Shown here piece by piece: positions 42,530 to 53,769 of a stretch of 64,000 bases of DNA. Within the stretch, counting starts at the first letter, position 1; the number at the start of each line of letters is the position of its first letter. This DNA comes from Shinisaurus crocodilurus (Eukaryota > Chordata > Lepidosauria > Squamata > Shinisauridae): contig CM037878.1 in assembly GCA_021292165.1 (NCBI GenBank), positions 16,550,471 through 16,614,470 of the forward strand, read 5' to 3'. Position numbers and translations under genes: made by a program. Under the pieces are notes generated by a model that ran no database searches, was not told the origin of the DNA, and saw nothing but the letters and a program-made list of their open reading frames with translations.

Positions 42530-44640
42530 CTCTTAAAGCAAAACATTTTGGCTTCAGCCTTCTTCAGTTGCTCTGCTCTGATATGAATCAAAGGGTCCTT
42601 TAGTCAAGGTGGCAATTATAGAAGAGAGAGGATGGAATATTCCCAAGTGCGGCATTTGCTGAGGATGATGTAAGGTATTAACTTCCAGTTGAGACCATGT
42701 GATGTTAAGGTATTAGGTCTATACATCTGGAAGTTTTCTCTTGTTTCCAATGTTTTTGTTTTTGTTTTAATTTTTTATTTAAAGTTTTTCAAACAATATA
42801 TAAAACAACTAAAATAACATACATACAACTTATATAGTGCTCCCATCACCACCAGACCAAATGATACATTCTATCTCTATAATCTATTGTTATTCATTAT
42901 TCCAAAAATACAACATATCTTGACATGGCATGCTCCCTTTCCCCTTATTTATCACAAAATCCAAAAATAATCCCCAAATATCCTTAAAATTATTTCTCTT
43001 AAGTTGTCCCTTTTTACATTTGATACTACAAGTCAACATATCATTTAAAGCCATATCCCACACTTCCTTATACCAGTCAGTAACAGAGAAAACTTGATGA
43101 ACTTTCCATTTTCTTGCTATCATTAATCTACCCGCCGTTAACAAATTTACAATTAATTCTTTAACAATTTGAGGACCAGCCACCTTTTCAGTTATTAATA
43201 ACAATGCTAATTTAGGACAAACCTCTAAATCGATACCAATAATTTCCGATATTTCTTCAAAAATCTTTTTCCAAAAATCCAATACATTTTTACAACTCCA
43301 CCACATATGAGCATACATACCCAGCTCCTGACAGCCTCTTCAACACATTGGAGAACATTTGTTATCTATTTTGTTTAATCTCACCGGAGTCAGGTACCAT
43401 TTCCAAATTAATTTATAAAAAATCTCTTTTATCCTTATTGACATATTTTTCAATATTCGCCTATCCCGTATCTTATTCCACTCTTCTTTTTCTATTTCCT
43501 CTTCAAAATCTAAATCCCAAACTATCTTAAGATTTTCCACTTGCTCTTCTGATTTCTGGATCATTTTATATATCTGGATTTCTGGATCATCTTTGTAATA
43601 CCTCTAGCTGATGCATTCCCTTCTATAAGTTCTCTAGACATGACCAACTGCTCAAATGCAGTGAATTCTCTTTCATGCTCATATCTCCTCTTCCATTTCT
43701 TTCCCCATTGAACTAATGGATATTAGTATAAATTTTAGCAACGAATTTCTTGGTCCCAACCCTTTCAATTATTGTTGCCTTTCTCCATTTTTTCCAGCCA
43801 GTCCATATCTCATTACCTGCTTCTCTCTATAAATTAGTTCCAAAGTACCAACAAAAATTCTCTGGGAAATCCTCCATTACCACCACTGGTGATATACCTG
43901 GGATAAATATTTTTCTTGTCCATTCAATTCTAAACATATTCATCTTTTTCAAAAGGGGTTTTTAATCTTTTTGTTGTTTGTTTCCAATTTCTGGATCACA
44001 TGGTATCTCTATGCACTTAACTTAAATGTTATATCAGTGTGGTCTTTGAAATGAAGTGTTTTGCCCAGGTGCTCAATTGTTCCTTAAGGTTGCAGGGATT
44101 GTGGTGGTCTGAAATGTGTGCGTAGGTCAGTTGTTGTTTTACATACTGAATATGATAACCTAGGTATTTGCATTCAATGATATACATTACATTGCAAGAC
44201 CTGCAGGCAATGTTTTGTTTGATGTAGTAAGTCCTGCCAGTGCTCTCACACGGTAACTGCTGCCCTGAGATAAACATAGGTGATGCAGTTCTTGGATTCA
44301 CAAGGATGTGATCCAGGATTGTTGATTAGTGATTCCAGAAAAGCTCTCACTAGTAATCTCCACAGATTTGGAGGCTGGTGGAAAGACATAACAGGAGGCT
44401 TGCTGACTGCTTTTAGCAGTATATTCAGAGTTGGGTAACAACCTGGTAGCTTTCTCTGATTGCCAGGTAATGGGGGATGTTGGATGGAAAACTACACCAA
44501 ATAGGATGCACTGTTCCTTGTTGCCTGATATCTTTCATGGCAAAGATTTTCTCTTGTAAAGATGGTTGCTCTGTTGGTGTTATAGTCAATGATATGTAGA
44601 GGATATCCTCTGTGAAGGAGTTATATTTTTAAGTTCACTG
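42530..44640 (-). mobile_element. Penelope-like element remnant, split by an L1
   Basis: On the minus strand 44301-44029 encodes TYYIKQNIACRSCNVMYIIE and HIQYVKQQLTYAHISDHHNP, the GIY-YIG endonuclease region that ends Penelope-like proteins. Degraded sequence before it (44400-44600) includes HQPPNLWRLLV, like the conserved PPNL..LLV block between RT and endonuclease. The 3' UTR lies at 42740-42530, with CTGAAGAAGGCTGAAGCCAA resembling the GAAGAAG…GAAAGCT end known in this class. An L1 at 42752-43977 divides the element. All frames are broken. Confidence 0.78.
42752..43977 (-). mobile_element. 5'-truncated L1 LINE with exact 11-bp target duplication, inside the Penelope-like element
   Basis: The minus-strand frames 43564-43340 and 43318-42890 encode LIWKWYLTPVRLNKIDNKC, then HMWWSCKNVLDFWKKIF, ALNDMLTCSIKCKKGQLKRN and FKDIWGLFLDFV. 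These are nearly the same peptides as in the L1 at 6938-8586, so both belong to one subfamily. The T-rich 3' end is at 42752-42785. The 11-mer ttgtttccaat is exact at 42741-42751 and 43978-43988. Confidence 0.92.
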
Positions 44641-44662
44641 GGTTTTTTTTTGTAATTTTCTT

Positions 44663-44890
44663 CATTTATTTATTTATTATATTCATATTCTGCCTTTTTT
44701 CCTGAAAGGAACCCAAGGCAGCTTACATAATCCTCCTCTCCATTTTATCCTCACAATGACCCTATGAGGTAGGTTAGGCTGAGAGTCAGTGACTGGCCCA
44801 AAGTGACCCAGTGAGTTTCATGACAGAGTGGGGACTAGAACCCTGGATCTCTTGAGTCCCAATCCAACACTCTCACCACTACGTCAACCA
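44663..44890 (-). mobile_element. tRNA-derived SINE with L2-like tail, nearly complete
   Basis: Same structure as 18583-18812: TTTATTTATTTATTATATTC tail, CAAGGCAGCTTACATAATCC, GTAGGTTAGGCTGAGAGTCA, AAAGTGACCCAGTGAGTTTC, B box complement GGGGACTAGAACCC and the A-box side ACTCTCACCACTACG. It lies between the Penelope-like element and an old CR1. Confidence 0.9.
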
Positions 44891-44895
44891 CTCGT

Positions 44896-46448
44896 TGTTA
44901 TAGATGCATCTGGGACAAGTAGAACAAATGATATAAGGAAGGACTTGCAGCCCAGGATAGGTAAGAAGATGGTTAAAGAACACCTAACTTTAATAAGTCC
45001 AAGTCTCCAGTGCCAGATGGATTACATGCCAGGGTGCTGAAAGAGTTTGCAGGTGTTATTTCAGAGTGGCTGTATGTAATCTTTCAGAAATCTTGGGGGA
45101 AACAGACAAATGTTCCCATCTTCAAAAAGAGTGGGGGAGGTCGATCTAGAAAACTACAAACCAGTCAATGCAAAATCAGTAACTGGCAAAACTGTATAAG
45201 AGATTATTAAGCAGTTGGCCTGTGAGCATCTAGAAAATAATGCATTGTTTACTAGGAGCTAACATGGATTTCTCAGAAATAAGTCAGGTCAAACCAATCT
45301 CTTTCTCTCTCTTTTTTTAAAACAAAGTCACTTAGTCTGGTAGATTATGGGAATGGCGTAGGACATAGTATATCTTGATTTTAGCAAAACATGTGACAAT
45401 GTTTCCCATGATATCCTTGTTGAAAAAATTATAAAATGTGGGCTTGATGCTACTACTGTTAAGTGGATGCTTGAGCAACTGTACTCAATGAGTGCTCGTT
45501 AATGGCTCTGCGTTCATCTGGACGGAGATCTCAAGTAGAGTGCTGCAGGACTCTGTCGTAGGCCCTGTGCTATTCAGCATTTTTATAAATGACCTGGATG
45601 AGGGTGCAAAGAGGTTGATTATCAAATCTGATAGTGACTCAAATATAGGCGGGATAGCCCAACACCATGGAAGTAAGAATCAAGATTTAAAAGGATCTTG
45701 ACAGGCTAGAACACTGCAGAGGTAAATAGTAAAGTCTTATATTTAGGCACAAAAACTCAAAGGCCTTGAGTATAGGAAGGGGAGGCACCTGGCTTGGCAG
45801 GAGAGCATGTGAAAAGGATCTAGGTGTGTTAGTGGATCACAAACTGAATATGAACAACAATGCGATGTGGCTGCTGAACAGCTAATGCAATCTTAGGCTG
45901 CATTGGGAAGTAATAATTCTGCTCTATTCTGCATTGATCAGGCCACATTTGGAATACTGTGTCCAGTTCTGGACACCACCTTTTAAGAAGAACATTGACA
46001 AACTGAAGTGTGTCCCGAGAAGAGCAAACAGGATGGTGAGGGTTATGGAAACCAAATCCTATGAGGAACAATTGAAAGAGCTTGGCATGTTTAGCCTGGA
46101 AAAGACAACATAGTGGTCTTCAGATATCGGAAAGGCTTTCATGAAGAAGATGTAGCAGACTTGTTTTCTGTTACTTCAGAGCGCAGAACTAGAACCAAAG
46201 GGTGGCAATTGCTGGGAAGCAAATTTCAGCTAAACATTAGGAGAAACTTCCTAAAGGTGAGAGCTGTTTGACATGGCAACGGAACAGACTGCCTTAAGAG
46301 TTGGTGAGTTCTCTTTCACTGGAGGAATTTGAGCAGAGGCTGGACAGCCATCTATCAAGGATACTGTAGCTGCATCCTGCATTGAGCAATGGGGGGGGGG
46401 GCTTGACTATATGATCTCCAAGATCTCTTCCTGCTCTGTGATTCTAGG
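44896..46448 (+). mobile_element. Old CR1 LINE, reverse transcriptase to 3' end
   Basis: It parallels the intact CR1 at 54967-56952 with heavy decay. SPVPDGLHARVLKEFAGVIS is encoded near 45010; the motif A region reads VYLDFSKTCDNVSHDILV with changes at the key Ala-Phe-Asp residues; then VLQDSVVGPVLFSIFINDLDE at 45550-45605. The C-terminal part follows at 45930-46090, and the end CTTGACTATATGATCTCC with GTGATTCTAG lies at 46402-46447. Many stops. Confidence 0.82.
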
Positions 46449-46449
46449 G

Positions 46450-47340
46450 GAAGGGGTCAGCAACCCATCACCCATGCTTGGACTTTCTGTTTCATTGCTC
46501 CTAAGGCGAACAAGGCAGTAGGGAGAAGCAGCAAGGTGAGGGGGAGGGAGAAGCAGGCAGGTGGACAGCAGAGGAAGGTGGAGGCAAAAGTGAGTCGGTG
46601 AGAGAGTGAGCACACATGTGTGGGGGGAGGTGGTGGAAGCAGTGGGTGTTTGGGTGAGCAGCAGGTGGCAGCAGAAGCAGCGGAGGGAGGAAGAAGTGGG
46701 AGGGCATGTGATGTGGACATTTGGGTGGGGGGCAGTGGGCCAGGGGGTGGCAGCAGAAGTGCCCACATGTGCTTCCCCTCCTGCTGCCCCCCCTTGAATC
46801 TTTCTGCCTGAGGTTTCTTTCTGAAATGAAATCCTGTTGTCCCCTGTCCATACATCCCTTTTTACAAATAGAGGTGTCCTTAGGAGACAAGGTCCTTTAA
46901 AGACATGCACACAGAGAAACTTTAAAGCATATGTAAATTAGCATATGCAAATTTGTGCATTTTTTGTCCTGTGCGCCCCGGATCTTTGCGGTACCAAGCA
47001 CTGCCCCTGCTCCCTGCCAGCTCGCCAAATAGCCCACCAAACAAAACTGGATAAAAGGACTCCTTGAGTTCTACTGAAAGGAGTACAGTACAGTGCTTGG
47101 ATTATAGCAGCCAATGTTGTGGCTACAGTTCAGGTGGCCAGTAAAACAAGTGTTCTATCCTTATAAGAAGTGATGGAGGGGGTTGTTCTAACCTTCATAA
47201 AATTGGAACGGTTTTACCAATCTTCCTGAAATGTACAGGTGCCAGAAAGAGGTGTTGGTTTTACATACCCTGAACATTTCAGGAAGAATGGTGCATGTTT
47301 GAGGAAGAAAGAGCAGTTTAAAACAAAAAGCCCTCCCTCT
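46450..47340. other. GGA/GCA-rich low-complexity region and unassigned sequence
   Basis: 46510-46770 is strongly purine-rich (GGAGGG, GGTGG, GCAGCAG), giving long spurious open frames on both strands. GGGGTCAGCAACCC at 46454 resembles a hAT left end and TACCAAGCACTG near 46994 could be an eroded right end. That makes a 0.5-kb hAT element possible but unproven. Confidence 0.4.
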
Positions 47341-47346
47341 GTCAAA

Positions 47347-47590
47347 AGTGACATAGACACTCAGCCTAGCCTACCTCAGGGGGTTGCTGTGAGGATAAAA
47401 TGTTATGAAGCTAAAGGTGGCACATGCCAAAGAACCAAGCATTTGGTTTACATTTCCTTGAAGGTGAGGAGGAGAAGAACCTCACTGGATGACTTTGGGC
47501 CAGTCATAGACACTCAGCCTAGCCTACCTCACGGGGTTGTTGTGAGGATAAAACATAATGAGGATAAAGGTTTGCACATGCCATAGAACC
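47347..47590 (+). repeat. Tandem duplication of a SINE-related segment
   Basis: Two copies of CATAGACACTCAGCCTAGCC … GAGGATAAAA … ATGCCA(A/T)AGAACCAAG start at 47351 and 47507, about 156 bp apart. The unit resembles the middle of the tRNA-derived SINE (CAGCCTAACCTACCTCACAG, GTTGTTGTGAGGATAAAA). The tails after each copy also match, so the pair looks like one local duplication rather than two insertions. Confidence 0.6.
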
Positions 47591-47749
47591 AAGGAGATTA
47601 ACCAGGGTTTCTTATTCTAGTACAATAATTCAAGCAGTCTCCAAACACAGACACAAAAGGCGAAATGATTCTTTCTCATGAGGCACTCCTTAAAAGCTTT
47701 GATCTCTTTCTGACACTGGCTACAATAAAGTTCAAATAAGTATCATCAA

Positions 47750-48124
47750 GTTGCAAGTTGGAGAGAGCATAACTTCTGGGGGTCCTTTCTGCACTTCTCC
47801 TGCCCTGCAGAAACTTTAGACGGCTAATTTCGTCTTCTGGCTCTGCTCGCAAGGAAGTCAGGCTGAGGCACTGCCAGGATTCATCATATCCCGGCAGAGC
47901 CCGACTCCTCCCCACCCACAAACCTCCGGCTCTGAGGTCGGTCTTCTGACCTCAGAGCTACAGCCAGTGTGGAAAGAACCATGATGGCTGTGAGGGCGGA
48001 GGGAGGGCACTCTGAGGTCGGAGACCCAGCTCTGACCTCAGAGCACATTTCCAAGGTCAGAGCTGGGACTCCAACCTCTCCTATGGCTGGCTAGACAGTG
48101 TTTAGTGGCCATAGGATTGTGCCC
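47750..48124 (+). mobile_element. Non-autonomous DNA element, family E (copy E3)
   Basis: CTTCTCCTGCCCTGCAGAAA, GGCTAATTTCGTCTTCTGGC, CACCCACAAACCTCCGGCTC, then a CTCTGAGGTCGG inverted pair, GACAGTGTTTAGTGGCCATA and GGATTGTGCCC before TAA. The left end is eroded. It abuts an old L1. Confidence 0.72.
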
Positions 48125-48129
48125 TAACA

Positions 48130-49880
48130 AAAGCAATGAACGCTATTTTAGACATAGGGAATATACCAAATACCTGGAATGAGGCAAAGATTGTGATTAT
48201 TCCAAAAGCAGATAAAGCTCTATATTTACTAACCTCGTATTACCCTATTTCATTGCTAAACTGTGAGTATAAAACCTTTGCTGCAGTTTTAGGCAGGCAG
48301 GTTAGATTTAGTTATGCGTAAATCAATTCACACTGACAAGCAAGGGTTTATTAGAAACAGGAGAATGGGTATACGTATTTGTAAAATGATTAACCTGATA
48401 GATTGGGGAGGGGGGGAATAAGGCTACAATATTTTTGTAGACACAGATAAAGCATTTGATAAAGTAGAGTGGCCCTACTTATTTAAGGTTTTACAAAAGT
48501 ATAACAGAATCAAGAATGAACTCATGGAAACATATGCTTAATAAATTTATATGGGAGAATAAAAAACTGAGAATGAAGTTTAAAACAATTATTATCAATA
48601 GAAAAGAAAGCAGCTTTCTTTACCAGATTTGAAGAATTATTTTCAAGCAAATTGTTTAATGTGGATGATGGATTCGTATCATGAAATTGGAGAAGGATGT
48701 TGTTGGAGGCCCAGTCTGCAATCACACATTCTAGCACTCTGACAGATATAAAGATAATTTAGAAGGATATATACATAAAATACCATTAAAAGCCATGCAT
48801 TGGAGGAATCCAAAAGGCAGAAATTTATTAAAGGATATCAGCTGTATTATCACAGGCTTACTGACAGTTTGGGATAAACTATTTATGTCCTTCAAAATCA
48901 CCATTGGCATCAGTGTTATTTGATCCACAATTTAATAAAAATGGGGTAATTGGTAATTTTTATAACATGGCAATAATATGGGATTGATAAATGTTGATTG
49001 GATTGATAGTAATCAGGTTAAGCCTCTAGACCAATTGGAGAATAACAAGCTTAATAAAAGATCAATATCGTTTGAATACTTCCAAATCAGAGATTATTTA
49101 ACTAGCTGGTTAAGAAATCAGCTGAGAGGATTAAGACAATTAAATACATTTGAGAAGATAATCTGGGACAAACCAAAAAACATGCTAACTCAAATCTACA
49201 AATTAAAATGCACATTGAAGAAAATAGAAGACCAGATTACATTCAAAGATGGGAGAAAATACTTGGAGAAAGAACATCAGATGAAATGTGGAAATATATT
49301 TGGAATAATTTAAAAATATATACAGCCTCTATTTCTTTAATAGAAAAATCAATTATGCTTCTGACCCAGTGGTATGTGACAGCTTTGCAGTTATCTAAGT
49401 TTCATGAAAATTGTAAGGATACTTGTTGGAAGTGTGGAAAGGGTAGAGCAGAGTTTAGGCATTGTTGGTGGAATTGCTCTGAAGCAAGGGGATTCTGGAA
49501 AGAAATTATTTTTAATATTAGTGGTAATCTGCAATATACTTACACCCTTTGATCCTAGAATTTGCTTATTAACTTATCTGAAAGATGCAGTACCAAAGAA
49601 CAAAGAAAAACTACTCTTTTATATGATATCAGCAGTACATCTTCTTTATGCCAAGTATTGGAAAAGAAAGCAAATACCACAACTAGAAGAGTGGCATATT
49701 AAAATGTTGGATTTGGCAACCCTAAGCAAAATTACACAGGTTATTTAGGATAAGCAGGGAAGATACAAGATAAATCAATGTGAACAGGAATGGGAGTCAT
49801 TTAGGAGGTTTTGGAATGATAAGCAAGGTGTGATACATGGTAAACCACTTCCTTTGTTGTAATGTTTCACTGTTCAAAGG
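48130..49880 (+). mobile_element. Old L1 LINE, reverse transcriptase and C-terminal region
   Basis: 48136-48321 encodes ILDIGNIPNTWNEAKIVIIP and then a SYYPISLLNCEYK block, the L1 RT finger motifs. Near 48436 a DTDKAFDKVEWPYLFKVL peptide is motif A. The YADD region is deleted. 48978-49313 and 49208-49552 carry ISFEYFQIRDYLTSW and CWKCGKGRAEFRHCWWNC, the L1 cysteine motif. Stops and frameshifts throughout. It is a different L1 lineage from the two minus-strand copies. Confidence 0.8.
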
Positions 49881-49990
49881 TTATTTATATCTAGGTGTTT
49901 TATTCTAAGGTATTTGATGGGTCTCAGTGCTTTTTAATGTTTGTAATACATTTTAGTATGTAAAATGTCTACAGAATGGTAATGTCTTAG

Positions 49991-50172
49991 TTTCATAGAT
50001 TTCATAGATTTCATAGATCATAGAGTTGGAAGGAGCCTACAAGGCTATCGAGTCCAACCCCTGGCTCAATGCAGGAAACTAGAGGAGGGGTCTCCCATCC
50101 AAGTAATAACCAGGCTTGACCCTGCTTAGTTTTCCACGGTCAGACAAGCTGAGCCAGCATAAGCCACAGGCC
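49991..50172 (-). mobile_element. 5S-rRNA-like SINE with CR1 3' tail
   Basis: On the minus strand the head (50172-50088) contains AACTAAGCAGGGTCAAGCC and TTGGATGGGAGACC, corresponding to the 5S rRNA internal control region (A box, intermediate element, C box). It is followed at about 50078 by TTCCTGCATTGAGC, GGGTTGGACTCGATAGCC and CTTCCAACTCTATGA. This is the same terminus as the CR1 at 56862-56952. The very end is a TTTCATAGA tandem. The structure is that of a 5S-derived (SINE3-class) element using CR1 machinery. Confidence 0.78.
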
Positions 50173-50242
50173 TGTATCGTGTTCACAGTGATTTATTTTG
50201 TAAAGTAATGCTTAAAAATAATGAATACATACTAATAAAAAA

Positions 50243-50465
50243 ATGCAGGGACATGCTGGATAAGACCAAGGTCCATCTAGTCCAGGAGTCCATTCATACA
50301 GTAGCCAACCAGCTGCCCATGGGAAACCCACAAGCAGGACATGAGTGCAACGGCACCCTCCTGCTCATGTTCCCCAGCAAGTGGTGTACATAGGCATACC
50401 GCCTCTGATACTGGAGGTAGCATAGAGCCATCAGGACTAGTAGCCATTGATAGCCTTAATCAGTG
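50243..50465 (-). mobile_element. CR1 LINE 3' end
   Basis: The complement shows the typical end: GGACATGCTGGATAAGACC, AAGGTCCATCTAGTCCAGG, AGCTGCCCATGGGAAACCCA and ATGTTCCCCAGCAAGTGG. Same subfamily as 16985 and 33390. Fully 5'-truncated. Confidence 0.8.
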
Positions 50466-50469
50466 AGGT

Positions 50470-52284
50470 GGTCAGAGTATGAGAAGGATATTATGATGTC
50501 CTATAAATCTTGTAGTGTGGATTTATTTTTATTTTTTGTTTTATTTCAAGTGTTGTAATTCACCCTAAGCCTTTGCAATAGAGCAAGATATTATACATGA
50601 ATATAAAAGAATACTGGTATATATACAGATAGTGGTGATAAAGGAGGATTAGTAGATCTATTTTTGATTCACTGACAATGAGTACAAATGACTGATTAAC
50701 CTGGACTTGCTATCAAAATGCACAAAAAAATGGTGTATTAATCAAATATTAAAATTTTGCTGTATCTATATCAATCAATATTTGGGTGGCCATACCCAGA
50801 TCTTTAAACAAAATCACCAAATCTTCATGCTGGACCAGAATTTTTCATAGTTGTCATGCTAATTGCTACAGACGTTATATATTCTTGCAACTTTAGAATT
50901 TTTTGCAATATTTAAAGACTTTTATACCACACCATACCAGTTGCATTCTTAGGATATTTTAAGCCTTTGGGGTAAAGCATCTCTCATGATCTCACCAAAT
51001 CCCACAATATCTGTTGCAAACTTAGAGGAAAATATGCACGCACCGATCTGCTCTAGTGGTAGATTTCTGGGTGATTTGCAGTAGATCGGCAATGGTTCTG
51101 ACTCCAGCTTGTCAAACAGTAGCAAAAACTAAAACCTCTCCCCTGAAAAATAAATATGTTACTGAAAGAGAGCACCTGAGGGAAAAGCAGGAATGGGTTT
51201 TTGTGTGAAAGGACTTGTGAGCTTGGTTCTGGTACCAATCACAAGTTTCTGGGTTGAGCATGGGTTCAGAGGAGCCTGGTTCCTTACTTAGTGTATGTCT
51301 CCTTGTGTGAGCAGCTATTTTGTACCGCTGGTTCTGGTTGTTGAACCTCATGATTCTAATTAAAAACAAAGTAGATCCTGAAAGCCTGAAGTCTGTCCAC
51401 CCTGGCACTCAGAACCAGAAACATGTTTACCCAGGGTGCTTCCAGGCAAGGTTTTTTTTATAGTGCTGTTGCCCTGACTCATTCACAGAATTTTACAGGG
51501 GATCCAGACATTGTCATTTTCCACTTGTAACCCATCCACTACTTCTTCCATCTTTTTCCTTTCTGCAGAAATCTGTTAAAGAAAAAATAATAATACTGAA
51601 TTGCTGTACAATGCCTTCTGATTGGTAATGCTAGGAGCCTTCTGTCTAGATGCATCTGCAGTTTAAGACTACAAAACCCACGAAGCAAGGTGTCAAGCCT
51701 GGCAATAAGTCATGACAAGTTCAAGCTTTATATTGTTCACTTGGTCATTTATTAGAGCTATCATTTCATAACCTGAACGTGCAAGATTGCTCACTATGAG
51801 AGAGAATGTGCTAAAAGGCAACATTCTGTGGTATCTTCCCACAAGATGCATGCAGATGGAATATGTGAGCTCATTCTTTTTCACTCAGATCTGCCCATCT
51901 TCATAGTGAGATGTATCAGATGATTTTGCACAGCAGCAAAAGACTTGAAGAAATGCACAGAAGTTCATATTGGGCTTTAACCTCAAAAACCACACATGCT
52001 GCTTTATCTTTCATCAAGCCTCCTAGAGAAAGCAGGACTCTGCTGGGCTATGATCTAGGCAGGAGAGGAAACCCGGCACTGACAGTATTAAGTGGCAACT
52101 GCAATTATTACATTATTAAGGTAATGTGTGAATGCACCCTACCATCCCTTAAGGCTGAATGATTTAAGATACCCATTTCCCGAACAACCTTTCCCCAACA
52201 GGATAATCAAAGCTCATATAAATCTCTCTTCTACAGTCTTTTTGCCAGTGAGAGAATCATAATTGGATAATAACACTTTTCTTG
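50470..52284. other. Unassigned sequence
   Basis: No gene or named repeat recognised. AT-rich; open frames are short and without similarity. Confidence 0.5.
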
Positions 52285-52289
52285 AAAAG

Positions 52290-52640
52290 GGTAGACTTTT
52301 AGAGGAATTGTATAAAAGAACTGTATACACTGAACAGAATAAGCTGGAAAGTGAAACCAAATAAACAAGCAAGTCGGAAGAGAAAAGATGGAAGAAATCT
52401 AAATGGATAATTGCATAAAATAAGAAATGATGGGACTGCCTGGAGCTTTTTATAGGAGTTCTAGGAGTGGATAAACACATTCTTAATAGACATTTCAGTT
52501 AAAATGGGACAAGGATATACCAAACTGTATATGGGTATGGTTATGGAAATCTATTCTTAATAAACTTATTAATCTTGAAGAGCATATAATATCAAAGCAC
52601 AGTACCAATGGCAGCTAGCTCCATATAAATAAAAATTGAT
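52290..52640 (+). mobile_element. Possible L1 LINE fragment
   Basis: The plus-strand reading near 52505-52600 gives WDKDIPNCIWVWLWKSILNK, resembling the L1 'W..D…W…' stretch just before the C-terminal cysteine motif. Only one block is convincing. Confidence 0.35.
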
Positions 52641-52699
52641 GACATAGCATGACTGATATTTAAGAATCTGGAATAGGGCAATAATGCTGGAACTTACCA

Positions 52700-52705
<6 letters not shown>

Positions 52706-52741
<36 letters not shown>
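52706..52741. repeat. (AT)n microsatellite
   Basis: A perfect alternating AT tract of about 36 bp. A comparable TA tract lies at 23310-23342. Confidence 0.95.
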
Positions 52742-52743
<2 letters not shown>

Positions 52744-52873
52744 GGTAAGAGGAGGATGACAACTACAAGATAAATTTTAAAAATGATTTTATTTATATAA
52801 AGATACTGGAAAGAACAATATAACGTTCCTCTTTTCTCATCAATCTGATACATCTTTTAAAACTTTATTTCGG

Positions 52874-53336
52874 TCGCAATCCTATGGAGATGAGCATAAG
52901 CCTCCAAACTTGGAGGCAGATGCTCATCCGATGCAGAGGCAATCTTCACCTCCCTGCTCCTCCCACTCTGCATTTTCGCTAGACAGCTATTCTTGGCCAT
53001 CTCCCGATGTCATTTCAGAGGGGGGTGGGCAGAGGCTGGAATGGCTTCAGGATACCTCATATCGTGGCTGCCCCAGTCTCCTCCCCTTCCTGCCCCCCGG
53101 AACGACTACTTCTACCCCTCTCTGAGGTTGCTTTCCTGACCTCGGAGAGCAGCTGGCACAGTTCTTTCTGTGCTGGCTGCGAGGGAGCAGGGGACGGTGT
53201 TGGAGGAGGCAAGGGAGAGGTGTCAAAGCTCCGATTCCCAGCTCTGAGGTGAGAGCACTTTCTCCAATCCCGGAACTGGGAATCTGAACTATCCTATGGC
53301 CCCTCAGACAATGTCTAGGGGCCATAGGATTGTTCC
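52874..53336 (+). mobile_element. Non-autonomous DNA element, family E (copy E4, most complete)
   Basis: The left end GGTCGCAATCCTATGGAGATG and the complement of the right end GGGAACAATCCTATGG form terminal repeats. A subterminal palindrome CCTATGGCCCCTCAGACA … TGTCTAGGGGCCATAGG lies at the right. The interior matches E2 and E3 (CTCCCACTCTGCATTTTCGC, CACAGTTCTTTCTGTGCTGG). About 463 bp. Open frames over it are chance frames in GC-rich DNA. Confidence 0.8.
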
Positions 53337-53436
53337 CTCCATTGACTGTTATTAATTTTTTCAATATAATAAAAAAAAAGATTAAAATAAACAAAAACAA
53401 TGGTCCAATGACATAGGACATTAAAGCTAATAAATA

Positions 53437-53763
53437 CAGTAATACCTTGGATTGCAAGCATAATTCGTTCCGGAACCGTGATTGTAATCCAAAACACTCT
53501 TATATCAAAGCGAGTCTCTGGCGGGCGTGAGCGGGGCCGATTTCGGCCTGCTATGCCCGCTCGAGGTGAATGGTTACATCCCTACACTACTTGTCTTGCA
53601 AGACCTTGCTTGTTCATCAAGTCAATTTTTTAAAAAAGTTTTGCTTGTCTTGCAAAACGCTCTCAGACCAAGTTACTTGCAATCCAAGGTATTACTTGGA
53701 GTGGCCGGTTTGCCGGCCAGATGGGCGATTCAGAAATACAACAAATAAATAAATAAATCACTG
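53437..53763. mobile_element. Mariner/Tigger-like element (copy 2) with two inserted fragments
   Basis: CAGTAATACCTTGGATTGCA starts it after TA (53435-53436). The right arm TGCAATCCAAGGTATTAC is interrupted by an L2 tail, and CTGTA resumes at 53761-53765. Inside, 53511-53586 is the right end of the CpG-rich hAT-like family (GGGCGTGAGCGGGGCC, ACATCCCTACA). Compared with copy 1 at 36516, part of the middle is replaced. Confidence 0.82.
53697..53758 (+). mobile_element. Minimal L2 LINE 3' tail insertion
   Basis: GGAGTGGCCGGTTTGCCGGC, CAGATGGGCGATTCAGAAAT and an (AAAT)n tail: about 60 bp of L2 terminus inserted at the very end of the mariner element, splitting its final TTACTGTA. Confidence 0.8.
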
Positions 53764-53769
53764 TACAGC

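Noticed and set aside
46407..46910. Overlapping long minus-strand frames of 129-167 codons
   Set aside because: They arise from the GGA/GCA-rich low-complexity tract, are rich in Pro, Ser, Leu and Cys in every frame, and show no domain.
50088..50172. Functional 5S rRNA gene
   Set aside because: Only the internal region is recognisable, with several substitutions, and it is fused to a CR1 terminus instead of a normal 5S 3' end.
52874..53457. Host exons suggested by GC-rich frames at 53007-53252 and 53047-53457
   Set aside because: They coincide with DNA element family E, whose other copies at 42.1, 47.8 and 15.9 kb show the same blocks without any common frame.
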